A stretch of DNA of 64,000 nt, from positions 62,001 through 126,000 of the forward strand of contig NZ_SOMN01000005.1 of NCBI RefSeq assembly GCF_004564235.1, read 5' to 3'. This stretch comes from Cohnella luojiensis. Lineage in GTDB: Bacteria > Bacillota > Bacilli > Paenibacillales > Paenibacillaceae. Positions within the stretch are counted from its first letter, which is position 1. Each line of letters starts with the position of its first letter. Made by a program: the position numbers and the translations under genes. The notes beneath the pieces are model-generated. The model was not told where the DNA came from, searched no databases, and worked only from the letters and a program-made list of their open reading frames with translations. Positions 48,458 through 58,764 of the stretch are shown here, piece after piece.

Positions 48458-50836
48458 TTGAGAAAACTATTTAGCGTAGGATTAGCAACTCTGGTTTTAT
48501 TCACGACCCTGTTCTCTGGCGTTGCGGCGGCGGAAAATGCGATGGACGTGGAACAGCAACAATCCGCTCCATTCTCTGACGTGTCCAAGCATTGGGCGAA
48601 AACGGATATCGACCTTTGGGGCAATAGAGGTGTCGTTAAAGGCACGTCCGGCCAGTTTCAACCGGAGCGGGAAATCACTCGCGGCGAGTGGGCGGCGCTG
48701 ATCAACCGAATTTTCCAATATCAATCCGTTAAAGACATTTCATTTTCGGATGTTCTTTCTTCGGACTGGTTCTACAAGGATATACAAGTAAGCGTGTCAG
48801 CGGGATATATGAAAGGCAACGCAGAAGGTAATTTTAATCCGAAGAAACCGATTACCCGTCAAGAGGCTGCGGTAACGATTGCCCAATTGTTGTCGCTTCA
48901 AGGCAGCGAGGGTCTTTCCTTAAAGGATTCTACGGATGTAGCCACATGGGCTAAAAGCTCCGTCGGTGCTTTAGTGAAAGAAGGTTTAATGAAAGGGTAT
49001 GTCGACGGTACCTTCCAGCCTGCTAAAGCCTTAACTCGTGCAGAAGCGATCAGTATCTTGAACCGCGCATTTAATCTTTACGGTACTTGGTACGGAGAGC
49101 AAGGAACCTTCGGTCCGGAGGATGGGACGGAAGCTGTTAAAGGCAGCGTCATTATTGATAAACCGGGAGTTTCTCTTCAGAATCTCGATATTGCCGGCGA
49201 TCTCATTATTGGCAAAGGCGTAGGCGATGGAGATGTATATCTCAAAAATGTTACCGTCCGAGGTAAGACATTCGTCTACGGCGGCGGCGAACACAGCATA
49301 CATTTAGAGAATGTCGTCATGGTGACGGTTATCGTTAACAAGTTAGACGGTACGGTTCGCTTGGTTGCCAAAGGTACCAGCGTTATCCAAGAAGTAACGC
49401 TTCAAACAGGCGCGAACGTGGAGACGGAAGGGAATGCGGATATCAACCGCGTGAACCTGGATAGTGCGTTGCCGGAGAAATCGCGCGTGATCTTGGCCGG
49501 ACATTTCGATACGGTAAATATCGAAGCAAAAAGCTTGCTGGTTCAGATCCCGCAAGGATCCGTGGATAACTTGAATTTGGGCTCCACGGCGACGGGGACG
49601 ACAATCGATACGAGCAAAGAAGCTTCGATCCTGAATCTGATTTTAAATGCAGCGGCAAGCCTGATCGGCAAGGGTACGATTCAGAATGCTACGATCAACA
49701 GTACGGGGATATCGATGGAGCAAGCTCCTCAGAAAGTCGTTACGGGAGAGAATGTGCCTAAAGATGTTTCGGTTAATATTGGAGGATTGGACAAGCCTGC
49801 GGGAACGATCACGGCTCCGCAAGCACCATCCCCATCTAATGGAAATAATAATAGCGGAGAAAATAACGACGGTAACGAAGAAAACAACGGAGATCTGCAC
49901 CAGCCATATGACGGAGGAACTTGGTACACCTTTGGTTTGAATGACGAAGTGTTCTCAGTAAGTCAAACGGTATATGTTACGAGTCCGCGTAACGGCACGG
50001 CCTATATTCTACGGGGGAGTATTAATGATGATGTAACCCTGATAGAAGCTGCTGTTCAAGCAGGACAAGCCAAGAAGGTGGAAGTGCAGGCTAATGTTCG
50101 AACTCCAATGTCCTTAACTGGATTCGACTATTACTATTATTATCGGATCGTCATTATCGACGCGAATGGGAAGTTCTCATACGGACGGGAAATTACGATT
50201 CTTGATGGTGAATCTGTGGCGTTAAGTCAGACTTCATTTGTTCATTACGGTACGGAAAAAGAATACTTCGAAATTGAGTTTAATAGAGACCTTAAATTAG
50301 TAGAAGGAAAAGACTTGAAAACTTCTGTAACGCTGTCTACCTATGGAAGCACGGGTTTTTCTCCTATGATCGATGAGGATCAACTCACGATTGTGCGGAA
50401 TAAGCTCGTGATCAAGCCTGCCAACGGATATCTAGGGAAAAGCTTTCAGTTCAAGCTTCTCGCAGACAATGTAGAAACCTTGGATGGCGAATATCAGAAT
50501 ATGGAGTTCATCAGTCAACTCAAAAACTCTTTTGTTAAAGTCGAGATGATCGATCCTGTCGTTACGAACAATTCCCTAACCGTTCCTGCCGGCACGGTGT
50601 TAAAGTTTAAGGTCAACATGGAGACTACCGTCTATTTTGTTTTGGAAAATACGTGGGGCGGCATTGATGCTTATGAAGATGAAGTTGCGGATGGAAGAGG
50701 ATTAAAGGCGATTGTACCTGAGGCGAATCTTAACGATATTATTGAATTTAACACAGCTAACCTGGTACCGGGGAAATATAAAATACAGGCTTGGAATGGT
50801 CACATCGTATGGGTAACGTTAACTGCTGCCCCTTAA
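48458..50836 (+). CDS. Secreted protein with three N-terminal SLH domains and a beta-helix-like region
   Basis: The 792-residue product has a signal peptide (MRKLFSVGLATLVLFTTLFSGVAAA), three SLH repeats (about 30-205; ITRGE, ITRQE and LTRAE), then a long region of short strands (about 225-460: GVSLQNLDIAGDLIIGKGVGDGDVYLKNVTVRGKTFVYGG) that looks like a right-handed beta-helix, a Ser/Asn/Gly-rich linker (about 463-485) and two or more C-terminal beta domains. TTG 48458 follows AGGAGGT. The beta-helix resembles pectate-lyase-like or polymer-binding folds but no catalytic residues can be assigned. Role: surface-anchored, possibly polysaccharide binding. Confidence 0.87.
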   Translation: MRKLFSVGLATLVLFTTLFSGVAAAENAMDVEQQQSAPFSDVSKHWAKTDIDLWGNRGVVKGTSGQFQPEREITRGEWAALINRIFQYQSVKDISFSDVLSSDWFYKDIQVSVSAGYMKGNAEGNFNPKKPITRQEAAVTIAQLLSLQGSEGLSLKDSTDVATWAKSSVGALVKEGLMKGYVDGTFQPAKALTRAEAISILNRAFNLYGTWYGEQGTFGPEDGTEAVKGSVIIDKPGVSLQNLDIAGDLIIGKGVGDGDVYLKNVTVRGKTFVYGGGEHSIHLENVVMVTVIVNKLDGTVRLVAKGTSVIQEVTLQTGANVETEGNADINRVNLDSALPEKSRVILAGHFDTVNIEAKSLLVQIPQGSVDNLNLGSTATGTTIDTSKEASILNLILNAAASLIGKGTIQNATINSTGISMEQAPQKVVTGENVPKDVSVNIGGLDKPAGTITAPQAPSPSNGNNNSGENNDGNEENNGDLHQPYDGGTWYTFGLNDEVFSVSQTVYVTSPRNGTAYILRGSINDDVTLIEAAVQAGQAKKVEVQANVRTPMSLTGFDYYYYYRIVIIDANGKFSYGREITILDGESVALSQTSFVHYGTEKEYFEIEFNRDLKLVEGKDLKTSVTLSTYGSTGFSPMIDEDQLTIVRNKLVIKPANGYLGKSFQFKLLADNVETLDGEYQNMEFISQLKNSFVKVEMIDPVVTNNSLTVPAGTVLKFKVNMETTVYFVLENTWGGIDAYEDEVADGRGLKAIVPEANLNDIIEFNTANLVPGKYKIQAWNGHIVWVTLTAAP

Positions 50837-50849
50837 TTAAGTGTTGAAC

Positions 50850-50896
50850 AAGGCCCTTACCGTAATGGGAAACCTTACGCAGGGGTCTTGTTTTTA
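50850..50896 (+). terminator. Probable Rho-independent terminator
   Basis: AAGGCCCTTACCGTAA pairs imperfectly with TTACGCAGGGGTCTT, followed by GTTTTTATT. Confidence 0.65.
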
Positions 50897-51005
50897 TTTA
50901 AACAGAGAAAATAATCCCATAGATTAGGAAGCAAGCCCCTTAATTTCTAAGGTCTGTTCGCCGAAATATAAGTTACTACGTGTGTTCATCGGGAGGTATT
51001 TTCTT

Positions 51006-54000
51006 TTGCAGCTTAAACGAATTCTTTCACTCGCTCTCATTCTTGCACTATTCGCCCAACTTTGGGTTGCCGGGGCATCTTTTGCGGCACCTGGGGGGCC
51101 GTTGACAGTGTCGACTTATCCGACGGATAACGACGCGACAGTTCCGGCGAACGCTAAACTTAAAATAAGATTCGATGAAAACATACTAAAAGGCAGCGGT
51201 GGCATGGTGTATATCAAGAACTCTAACACCAATGCCGCTGTTGCTAGCTATGATGTCATTAGCAGCCCTTATATCACGATTGACCCGACTAGCTCAAGTA
51301 CCATCTTGATCGATCCTGCAAGCTCGCTTGCAGCTGGACAGAATTACTATGTTGAGATCAGTCCTAACACGTTCGTGAATGGTTCAGGCGAAGGATTTGG
51401 CGGGATCAACAGCGCGACAGCGTGGAATTTCGGGGTTATACCAAGCGATACTACTGCGCCAACGGCTGCTTTGTCTCCTGTTAACGGAGGGACTGCTGCT
51501 TCTACGGATGCTTTGAAGATCGCGTTCGACGAGAAGGTCTTGGCATCCGCGGGTAATATTCGGATCGTACGTAACGATACGGGAGATACGCAATTAATTT
51601 CCGTTCTATCTCCAGCTGTTACAGGAAGCGGTATCGTGGATGGCAGCGGAAAAACGGTAATCACCATTCAGCCTCCGATTCGATTAGTATCAGGGAAATC
51701 CTATCAGGTACAGATAGATAGTACGGCTTTCGTGGACGTTGTTGGAAATGGGTACCCGTCTCCAGTTTGGAGTTTCTCCACCACTACATCGCCAATCGTG
51801 CTGAATGCATCGGTTCCGGCAGACAATAGCATGAATGTGAACACGGGCGCCTTCACGGCTTCCATGACATTCGGGTCCGCTATGCTTATGGGATCCAATG
51901 GCAACATTTATCTGAAAAAGGTACTTACGAATGAAACGGTAGAGACGCTTAATATGGCGATAACAAGCGATGCTGCCAGGATTACTGGGAGCGGAACAAC
52001 GACAATAAGTATCGCCTTTAATAGCGTATTGCTCGCAAACACAGGCTATTACATTATGATGGATCCAGGCGTGCTTAAAGATACGGGGGTTAATTCTTAC
52101 GAGGGTATCGTAGATGCGGTGTCTTGGAACTTCACGACGATTGCGGGTGCAGATAATATCGCACCGCTTGCAACGGCCTTAACTCCCGCAAATGCAAGTA
52201 CGTCGGCCCCTGTTAATGGCGGACTAAGCATTAAATTTAATGAACCCGTCAAACCGGGCAGCGGAACGATCGTCATTCGAAACATAGCAACGACGGGCGT
52301 ATTCTGTTCGATTCCCGTTACCCATAGCTCGGTGACGGGTGGAGGGACGGATACGATTACGATTACTCCGTCGGCATACGGTTCATGTGGTAATTTTGTC
52401 AAAAATACTTCTTATGCGGTTCAGATAGGTAGCTTGGCAATAACGGACATGTCTGGTAATCCATACGCGGGTATCCTCCCGAATGACTATTCGACATGGT
52501 GGTTCAAGATCACATCGGATTCCACTATCCCGGAATTGCTTAGCACTACGCCTGCTACGGGAACGAACAGCGTAAAAACAAACGCTGTACTATCCATGCT
52601 GTTCGACGAGCCGGTTCAGTTGAATCCGGGTATCGATGCAACGTTATATCCGATGGTATCGGGTGCGCTTGGAACGGGTATTCCGGCTACGCTTGCTGTA
52701 GATATCTCGAATCCCCGTAGAGTCACATTAACAACTGCGGGACTAGCGACAGCCTCTACGTACGTTGTGCGTGTTCCTAGCAATGCGATCATGGATGTGG
52801 CATTGAACCCGTTCCCGGGTATACTTAATGATTACCGTTGGACATTCCAGACAATCGGTTCCGATTCCGTTGCGCCCGTGTTCTCTAGTGCGGCGATGGA
52901 TGGCAGCGCGGTAGTCTTGACTTATAACGAAGATTTGGATGAAGCAATCGTTCCGCATCCGTCGAACTTCTATGTAACGGTGAATGATGTGCCAAGGCAA
53001 GTGAACGGGATTGTCATTAGCGGCAAGAATGTTAGATTAACGCTGCAATCAGGGGTAGCAGTTGGCCAGAGCGTTAAGGTTTCCTATACAAGGGATTCCG
53101 ACCCGCTTCGCTTGCTTCAGGATTTATCCGGAAATACAGCGGCGGCATTAACTGCGAAGGACGTAACCAACACTTCCGATACGACCCTTGCCCGCCCGGT
53201 TAGCGGACTTCTTACCGGTACGACGCTCACTCTGACGTTCAATAAGTCTCTTGCAGCGATTTCCTCTGGCGCTGCATCCCAGTTTGTCGTGAAACTGAAC
53301 GGGGCAGCGCAGGGAGTAAGCGCAATTTCGGTTAGCGGTACCACGGTTACGCTCAGCCTGCCTTCGAGCGGAGTAAACATTCAATCGGTAAGTGTGAACT
53401 ATACCCCGGGAGCTGCTCCTCTAAGGGATTTAAGCGGTAACGCGGTGACGGGATTCGCCGACTTCTTCGTGCAGAATACCAACGATTCGATCCCGCCGAC
53501 TCTAGCCTCGGCAACGGCATTGGGAACGAAGATTACCCTAACGTTCAATGAGGGGTTAAATCTGTCTTCGGTTCCATTAAAATCTAGCTTCTCGGTTATC
53601 AAGGGCGGCGTGACTGCCGCTATCTCGTCTGTGGCGGTTATGAATAACGCAGTTGAACTGACGATGACACAGGCGATAGAAGCTGCCGCGATCCTTTATG
53701 TTTCTTATATTCCGACCAGCCAAGGCATCAAGGATTTAGCCGGCAACGCTGCAGGGGCTATTAATAGCTATCAGATCGTTGCAGGAAACGCGATCCCGGC
53801 TGTCCTCTCCTCCGCGGTTATCAAATCAAGCGAGCTTACGCTAACCTATAGCGCGCCGCTCAACACGACATCCTTGCCATACGCTTCGCAATATTTTGTC
53901 AAAGTAGACGGCGTTCATTCCAGCATCAGCTCCGTTAACGTAACGGGAACTCAGGTTAAGCTGACGCTAGCGACTCCCGTTAAATCTAACCAGGTCGTCC

Positions 54001-55379
54001 TCCTGAGTTATATGGCTGCCGGAGTTCCGTTAAAGGATCAATTGAATCAACCAGTTCCGGCAATCACGGAAACAGCGGTTACCAACCAATCTTCGACGAT
54101 AGACAACATTCCGGAGTACCTTGAAGCGGATGGCACCGGAGGGCTTCAGTTCGTTAATTCCAAATCTTCTACGACGGCAATAGGATCTACGCCTTCAGGT
54201 AAATCCGTAACCCGCTATACTTTGGATGGAGCCAAGTTTCTTGCCGCTTTTGATGTATTTAGATCTAGCAGCGGAATTAGCGTTCCGAGGATTACTTTCA
54301 AAGTTCCTTCCACGGAGCCGGGAGCATTGGTAGCGATCCCGATTAGCGCTATCATGGACGCTTCTTCTAGGGCATCTAATGCTTCATTCCGCGTGGATTA
54401 TGGAGATTTGCAATTCGAAATCCCTCTTACGGCGATCAATTACAGTAAAGAGTTGTACTTGGCCGGAGGAAATACGACTTCGTCTTACCTTCAGTTAAGC
54501 ATTGAAAAGAATCCTAATGCACCAGTTGTATCGGCTTTGAATATCAGTGGTGCCCAGTCGCTTGCAACTCCGGCTGACTTCTCTGCCGGTATATTAACGG
54601 GAAGCAATGCTAAACCGATAGACAGCTTCGATCAATACGTCAAGAGAACTTTCGTATTGCCAACTGTGAATAGTTCTACGAATAACCTATCGGTTATCCG
54701 CTTGGATACGGCGACCAACGAGCTATCTTACGTTCCAACGGTGATCGAGAACGGCGGCGGCAAGACTAGAATTAACTTTTTACGCAGAGGGAATAGCTCT
54801 TATGCGGTCGTTAGGAAAAGCGCCGCTTTTACCGACATGGATAATCACTGGGCCAGCAATGACGTATTGTTGTTAGCTTCCAAATTCGTCGTAAGCGGAT
54901 ATACGATTAAGACCTTTGCTCCGGGTAAAAGTATTACGAGAGCCGATTTCGCGGAATTCATTGCCCGAGGGATCGGATTGGACGGAGACCGTACAACGGC
55001 TTCCAGATACACGGATGTGTCTTCGACTAATACCTCGGCTGCTTATATTGGCGCGGTAAGTAAGGCTGGGATCGTAGAAGGGGGCTCGGATGGTAAGTTC
55101 CGCCCTAATGCTGCCGTAACCCGCGAAGAAATGGCCACGATGCTTGTGCGCGCTATGAACTACGTTGGCGTTCAATCTAACTCCTCGAGTGCGGGTTTGA
55201 GTAACTTCAAGGATAAGAGCAAGATAAGCAAGTGGGCATTGGATGGAGTCGCGATCAGCGTGAACGCGGGTTTCATCAAGGGTTCAACGACTCAGACGAT
55301 CAATCCCCAAAGCAACGCAACGAGAGCGGAAGCGGCCATCATGATCAAACGATTCTTGGAGTACGTGGATTTCCTATGA
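51006..55379 (+). CDS. Large secreted protein with Big_5/SbsA-Ig and SwmB-like repeats and three C-terminal SLH domains
   Basis: The 1457-residue product has a signal peptide (LKRILSLALILALFAQLWVAGASFA), four to five Big_5-like domains (about 28-610; each with 'P.ng....' starts, LKIAFDEKVL and SYQVQIDSTAFVDVVGN), four SwmB-like repeats (about 620-1030; VVLTYNEDLDEA, KVSYTRDSDPLRLLQDLSGN), a pre-SLH module (about 1035-1268; DQYVKRTFVLP, LSYVPTVIENGG, SSYAVVRK) and three SLH repeats (about 1272-1457; ITRAD, VTREE and ATRAE). TTG 51006 is eight bases after GGGAGGT; GTG 50982 adds eight residues without a site. It is a wall-anchored stalk-like protein, probably adhesive or structural. The next gene overlaps its stop. 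Confidence 0.88.
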   Translation: MQLKRILSLALILALFAQLWVAGASFAAPGGPLTVSTYPTDNDATVPANAKLKIRFDENILKGSGGMVYIKNSNTNAAVASYDVISSPYITIDPTSSSTILIDPASSLAAGQNYYVEISPNTFVNGSGEGFGGINSATAWNFGVIPSDTTAPTAALSPVNGGTAASTDALKIAFDEKVLASAGNIRIVRNDTGDTQLISVLSPAVTGSGIVDGSGKTVITIQPPIRLVSGKSYQVQIDSTAFVDVVGNGYPSPVWSFSTTTSPIVLNASVPADNSMNVNTGAFTASMTFGSAMLMGSNGNIYLKKVLTNETVETLNMAITSDAARITGSGTTTISIAFNSVLLANTGYYIMMDPGVLKDTGVNSYEGIVDAVSWNFTTIAGADNIAPLATALTPANASTSAPVNGGLSIKFNEPVKPGSGTIVIRNIATTGVFCSIPVTHSSVTGGGTDTITITPSAYGSCGNFVKNTSYAVQIGSLAITDMSGNPYAGILPNDYSTWWFKITSDSTIPELLSTTPATGTNSVKTNAVLSMLFDEPVQLNPGIDATLYPMVSGALGTGIPATLAVDISNPRRVTLTTAGLATASTYVVRVPSNAIMDVALNPFPGILNDYRWTFQTIGSDSVAPVFSSAAMDGSAVVLTYNEDLDEAIVPHPSNFYVTVNDVPRQVNGIVISGKNVRLTLQSGVAVGQSVKVSYTRDSDPLRLLQDLSGNTAAALTAKDVTNTSDTTLARPVSGLLTGTTLTLTFNKSLAAISSGAASQFVVKLNGAAQGVSAISVSGTTVTLSLPSSGVNIQSVSVNYTPGAAPLRDLSGNAVTGFADFFVQNTNDSIPPTLASATALGTKITLTFNEGLNLSSVPLKSSFSVIKGGVTAAISSVAVMNNAVELTMTQAIEAAAILYVSYIPTSQGIKDLAGNAAGAINSYQIVAGNAIPAVLSSAVIKSSELTLTYSAPLNTTSLPYASQYFVKVDGVHSSISSVNVTGTQVKLTLATPVKSNQVVLLSYMAAGVPLKDQLNQPVPAITETAVTNQSSTIDNIPEYLEADGTGGLQFVNSKSSTTAIGSTPSGKSVTRYTLDGAKFLAAFDVFRSSSGISVPRITFKVPSTEPGALVAIPISAIMDASSRASNASFRVDYGDLQFEIPLTAINYSKELYLAGGNTTSSYLQLSIEKNPNAPVVSALNISGAQSLATPADFSAGILTGSNAKPIDSFDQYVKRTFVLPTVNSSTNNLSVIRLDTATNELSYVPTVIENGGGKTRINFLRRGNSSYAVVRKSAAFTDMDNHWASNDVLLLASKFVVSGYTIKTFAPGKSITRADFAEFIARGIGLDGDRTTASRYTDVSSTNTSAAYIGAVSKAGIVEGGSDGKFRPNAAVTREEMATMLVRAMNYVGVQSNSSSAGLSNFKDKSKISKWALDGVAISVNAGFIKGSTTQTINPQSNATRAEAAIMIKRFLEYVDFL

Positions 55380-55729
55380 GCCACAAAGAACTGATTGCGC
55401 AAGGGTTGAAGTGGCGGGCCGTGAGCTTAAAGTATCCATTCGATCCGGACTTGCCCGTGTTGTTCGTGGGGAGCAAGATGTTCGCCTTATTCGGTAGGAC
55501 GGGGGATCACGAGAGCGTTAATCTGAAGGCGGAGCCGGAAGAAGCTTGGCTGCTTCGGCAGCAGTACCCTAGCTCCGTGCTTCCTGGTTATCATATGAAC
55601 AAGAAGCATTGGAACACGGTCGTGCTGGACGGCTCCGTTCCCGGCAGCGAGGTCCTGGCTATGATGGAGCAGTCCTACCAGCTAGCATGGGGTAAGTTGA
55701 CCAAGCGGGAGCGGGATGAGCTTAAATAG
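55376..55729 (+). CDS. MmcQ/YjbR family protein
   Basis: The 117-residue product has KYPFDPDLPVLFVGSKMFALFG, SVNLKAEPEEAWLLRQQYPSSVLPGYHMNKKHWNTVVLDGSVP and EVLAMMEQSYQLAWGKL, the full CyaY-like fold pattern of MmcQ/YjbR proteins. They are often described as DNA-binding, but their role is poorly known. ATG 55376 overlaps the SLH gene stop (ATGA), so translation is probably coupled, which is unusual for an SLH protein and a small cytoplasmic protein. A terminator follows at once. Confidence 0.85.
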   Translation: MSHKELIAQGLKWRAVSLKYPFDPDLPVLFVGSKMFALFGRTGDHESVNLKAEPEEAWLLRQQYPSSVLPGYHMNKKHWNTVVLDGSVPGSEVLAMMEQSYQLAWGKLTKRERDELK

Positions 55730-55741
55730 TGTAACAAGTGG

Positions 55742-55767
55742 GAAGCGGCGAACTCTGCCGCTTTTTT
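55742..55767 (+). terminator. Rho-independent terminator
   Basis: AAGCGGC pairs with GCCGCTT around GAACTCT, followed by TTTTTC. Confidence 0.88.
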
Positions 55768-55916
55768 CTATGCCCGAGTCCATGCAATTCTATTAATATT
55801 TCCTGACATTTTCGTATAGTGTGTAACTTTTCGCCTGTTCATGAGTCTAATAGAGTAGGGACAATAGTAGGCTGCGACGCCTCTTCCCAATTCTAATAGA
55901 CTTACAGGAGAATCAA

Positions 55917-58622
55917 ATGCTGCAAATTACATCTCAATCTAGACACAAGCGTTCACGCTTCATTCTGCCGTTTCTCGCCGGAGTACTTGTATTTACCGCT
56001 TCTACTAACACAGGAATCATCCCTTCTACTTATGCTGCATCCATCACGGAAAAGGCGGCAGTTACTTACAAGCTTGTAAAACAATCCGAATCTATCGTCA
56101 CGTCCGGCGTACGCCAATTGACTTATGCATGGGTACCGTCCGATGCGACGAAACCAACTGAAGTGCTTTATGTACTGCAAGTCGATCTCAAGAACCCGTA
56201 CGTGCAGTTAGATGCGATGGGCGGGCCAAAAGGTAGTGTTACGGCTAGGCAGTCCGTTGGCGCGATGGCTAGGGAAACCGGCGCGATTGCCGGCATTAAC
56301 GGAGACGTGTTCCGTACGGGTAGCGGCAGCGAAGGTGTTCCGATGGGAGCGCATATCACTTCCGGTCAATTACTCGTTAGCACGGAACAACTGCAAGGCA
56401 TGTATGCGTTTGGAGTAACGAATGACCGTCAACCGATTATTGATAGATTCGTATTCTCGGGTACGGTTACTGCCGCAGACGGAACCTCGTTTGCACTAAC
56501 GGGACTAAACAAATCCGCTTACCGTACGGAACCGGACAAAGCTTACAGCCATGTAGACAAGCTCTATATGTATACAAGTGCATGGACCGCCCCGGAACGT
56601 CCGGCAGCAAGCGCAACGACACCGACGGAAGCGTTAATCGTAGACGGTATTGTCACGGAAATATCGGCAGGCCAACCCATAACGACTCCAATCCCTGCGA
56701 ACGGGTACATCCTGCGCGGTCACGGGGAGAAAACAGCTGCGGATTTCATCAAAACGCATCTCGTGGTAGGCGACAAGCTCCAAGCGGATTATTCCCTTCA
56801 ATCGCTAAGCAGCGGGGAAACGTACGATCCGGCTAGCTTCAAAATGATGGTGAGCGGACATACGCTTCTATTGGACAATGGAGCTGCTGCTCCTTTCTCC
56901 AGAGATATTAGCGGCGTAAGCGGCAGCGCGGATCGCGCTCGCACGGCTGTCGGATACTCGAAGGACGGAGAAACGGCCTACCTTCTGACCGTGGAGGAGA
57001 ACGGCGGCCGCGAGGGCGTGACGCTCAAAGAGCTGCAACAGATGTTGGTCGAGATCGGCGCTTGGAAAGCGGTCAACCTTGACGGGGGCGGCTCGACGAC
57101 AATGGTATCCCGTCCGCTTGGGGATTTCCAGGTCCAGTTGACGCATCCGACTTTTTACGGGACGACTCAGCGGCATGTTGCAAATGGTATCGGTATTTAT
57201 ACGACTGCACCTCAAGGCTCACTCAAGGGCATCGTAGCCAGCGGCATAAAAACTCTGTTCATGGGCCAAGAGGCGACATACTCGCTGAAGGCTTACGATA
57301 CTTATTACAATCCGATTGATCCCAACGGCTTAAAGCCCGCGTGGCGTCTCGATAAGCCGCTGGGAGCATTCGCGGGAAGCACGTTCATAGCCTCCAAACC
57401 GGGGACGGCTATGCTTAGCGTCAAATCGGGAAGCGCATCGGACGCAATCCCGATCGAGGTCATCGGCGAGGCTCAGGTCGCGAAGTTGCTCGTCGAGCCC
57501 AACTCGACAGTATTAAAGCCGGGTACCGTCATCAACATGCCGGTGAAAGCGCAGTTAACGGACGGTCGTCTGTTATCGGTTCCGGCATCGTCGGTCACGT
57601 GGGAATTCCGTGGATTCACGGCAACGTCCAGCGATGGCAAGATAACCGTCAATAAAGTCCAGAACAATCTCGCGGTCGGTTACGCCATAGCGAGATACGA
57701 TGGCTACGGAGCGGTAGCCGTTCTGTCTCCGAGCACGGAACAATCGCTGGAGAACTTCGAGAACGTATCCTATAACGTAGGCTTCAGCGGCACTCCGGTA
57801 GAAACGGTCGGCACTTCTTACATCGCGACGGGCATGCCCGGAAGGGAAACATCCAAGGTGCTCGCCATGGATTATGATTTTACGATGGGAACCGGTAAGA
57901 AGTATGCGAACGCCATTCTTAATGATGGCAATGGGATCGCCATGAACGGAACTCCAAGCGCGCTTACGCTGGATGTGTTGGGTGACCAAAGCATGCACTG
58001 GCTGAGAGCGGAATTCATAGACGCTAACGGGAAAGCCGCATACGCCACGATCGCGGATCAGATCGATTGGTCGGGCTGGAAAAGCTTCCGGGTAGATTTG
58101 GCGGCAACAGGACTTAAACTTCCGGCTAAGCTTAACAAGCTTTATATCGTCAATCAGGAAGCGGATCAGGATGAACGTGCGGTAGTTGGCCAATTGGCTT
58201 TCGATAATCTTGCACTGCAATACCCTTCGGGGGCTATCGAAGTAGAGCATCCGACAATCGTCATGACGGTCGGGAAGACGCAAGCGACGGTCGATGGAGT
58301 GAAGGTTAAATTACCGGGAGCGCCCTTCGTCCAGAAGGGAACGAACACGAATTATCTCCCTTTGAGATTCGTTGCGGATTCTCTTGGCGCGCAGGTAGTA
58401 TGGAACAACAAAACTAAGAGAGTTACCGTATTACGCGGCGATCGAATGCTCGAATTGTGGGTTGGAAGCGAGAATATGACGGTAAATGGAGTTCGTCAGC
58501 CGATCGCCGTCGCGCCTATCGTTATCAAAGGCAGCGTGTATGTCCCGGTTCGCGTCATATCGGAGCAATTGGGGCAGAAAGTAGATTGGGCGAGCAAAAC
58601 AAAAACGATTACAATTCACTAA
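55917..58622 (+). CDS. Secreted phosphodiester glycosidase (NAGPA/DUF2233) with C-terminal copper-amine-oxidase-N domain
   Basis: The 901-residue product has a signal peptide (FILPFLAGVLVFTAS..., about 14-42), the phosphodiester glycosidase domain (about 95-440) with AGINGDVFRTGSGSEGVPMGAHI and the conserved KAVNLDGGGSTTMV near residue 386, then two beta domains (about 445-770) and a Cu_amine_oxidN1 'stalk' domain (about 780-901, LPLRFVADSLGAQVVWNNKTKRV and VPVRVISEQLGQKVDW). NAGPA-type enzymes cut sugar-1-phosphate diesters; YngK-like and teichoic-acid-related forms occur in Bacillota. The CAO-N domain is a common wall-associated domain in this group. Activity on wall polymer is possible but inferred. 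ATG 55917 has CAGGAG upstream. Confidence 0.87.
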   Translation: MLQITSQSRHKRSRFILPFLAGVLVFTASTNTGIIPSTYAASITEKAAVTYKLVKQSESIVTSGVRQLTYAWVPSDATKPTEVLYVLQVDLKNPYVQLDAMGGPKGSVTARQSVGAMARETGAIAGINGDVFRTGSGSEGVPMGAHITSGQLLVSTEQLQGMYAFGVTNDRQPIIDRFVFSGTVTAADGTSFALTGLNKSAYRTEPDKAYSHVDKLYMYTSAWTAPERPAASATTPTEALIVDGIVTEISAGQPITTPIPANGYILRGHGEKTAADFIKTHLVVGDKLQADYSLQSLSSGETYDPASFKMMVSGHTLLLDNGAAAPFSRDISGVSGSADRARTAVGYSKDGETAYLLTVEENGGREGVTLKELQQMLVEIGAWKAVNLDGGGSTTMVSRPLGDFQVQLTHPTFYGTTQRHVANGIGIYTTAPQGSLKGIVASGIKTLFMGQEATYSLKAYDTYYNPIDPNGLKPAWRLDKPLGAFAGSTFIASKPGTAMLSVKSGSASDAIPIEVIGEAQVAKLLVEPNSTVLKPGTVINMPVKAQLTDGRLLSVPASSVTWEFRGFTATSSDGKITVNKVQNNLAVGYAIARYDGYGAVAVLSPSTEQSLENFENVSYNVGFSGTPVETVGTSYIATGMPGRETSKVLAMDYDFTMGTGKKYANAILNDGNGIAMNGTPSALTLDVLGDQSMHWLRAEFIDANGKAAYATIADQIDWSGWKSFRVDLAATGLKLPAKLNKLYIVNQEADQDERAVVGQLAFDNLALQYPSGAIEVEHPTIVMTVGKTQATVDGVKVKLPGAPFVQKGTNTNYLPLRFVADSLGAQVVWNNKTKRVTVLRGDRMLELWVGSENMTVNGVRQPIAVAPIVIKGSVYVPVRVISEQLGQKVDWASKTKTITIH

Positions 58623-58764
58623 TTTATATCGAAAGTCCTATTCCATCGCTCGATGAATCTATGAAATATGGTATGATGTAAGCATTGCTAGCAAATGTCG
58701 AGCGGCCTATAGTTAAAGGGAAAGAAGTACACAAACGGGCGTTACCGGGTACAGGGGTGTCAAA

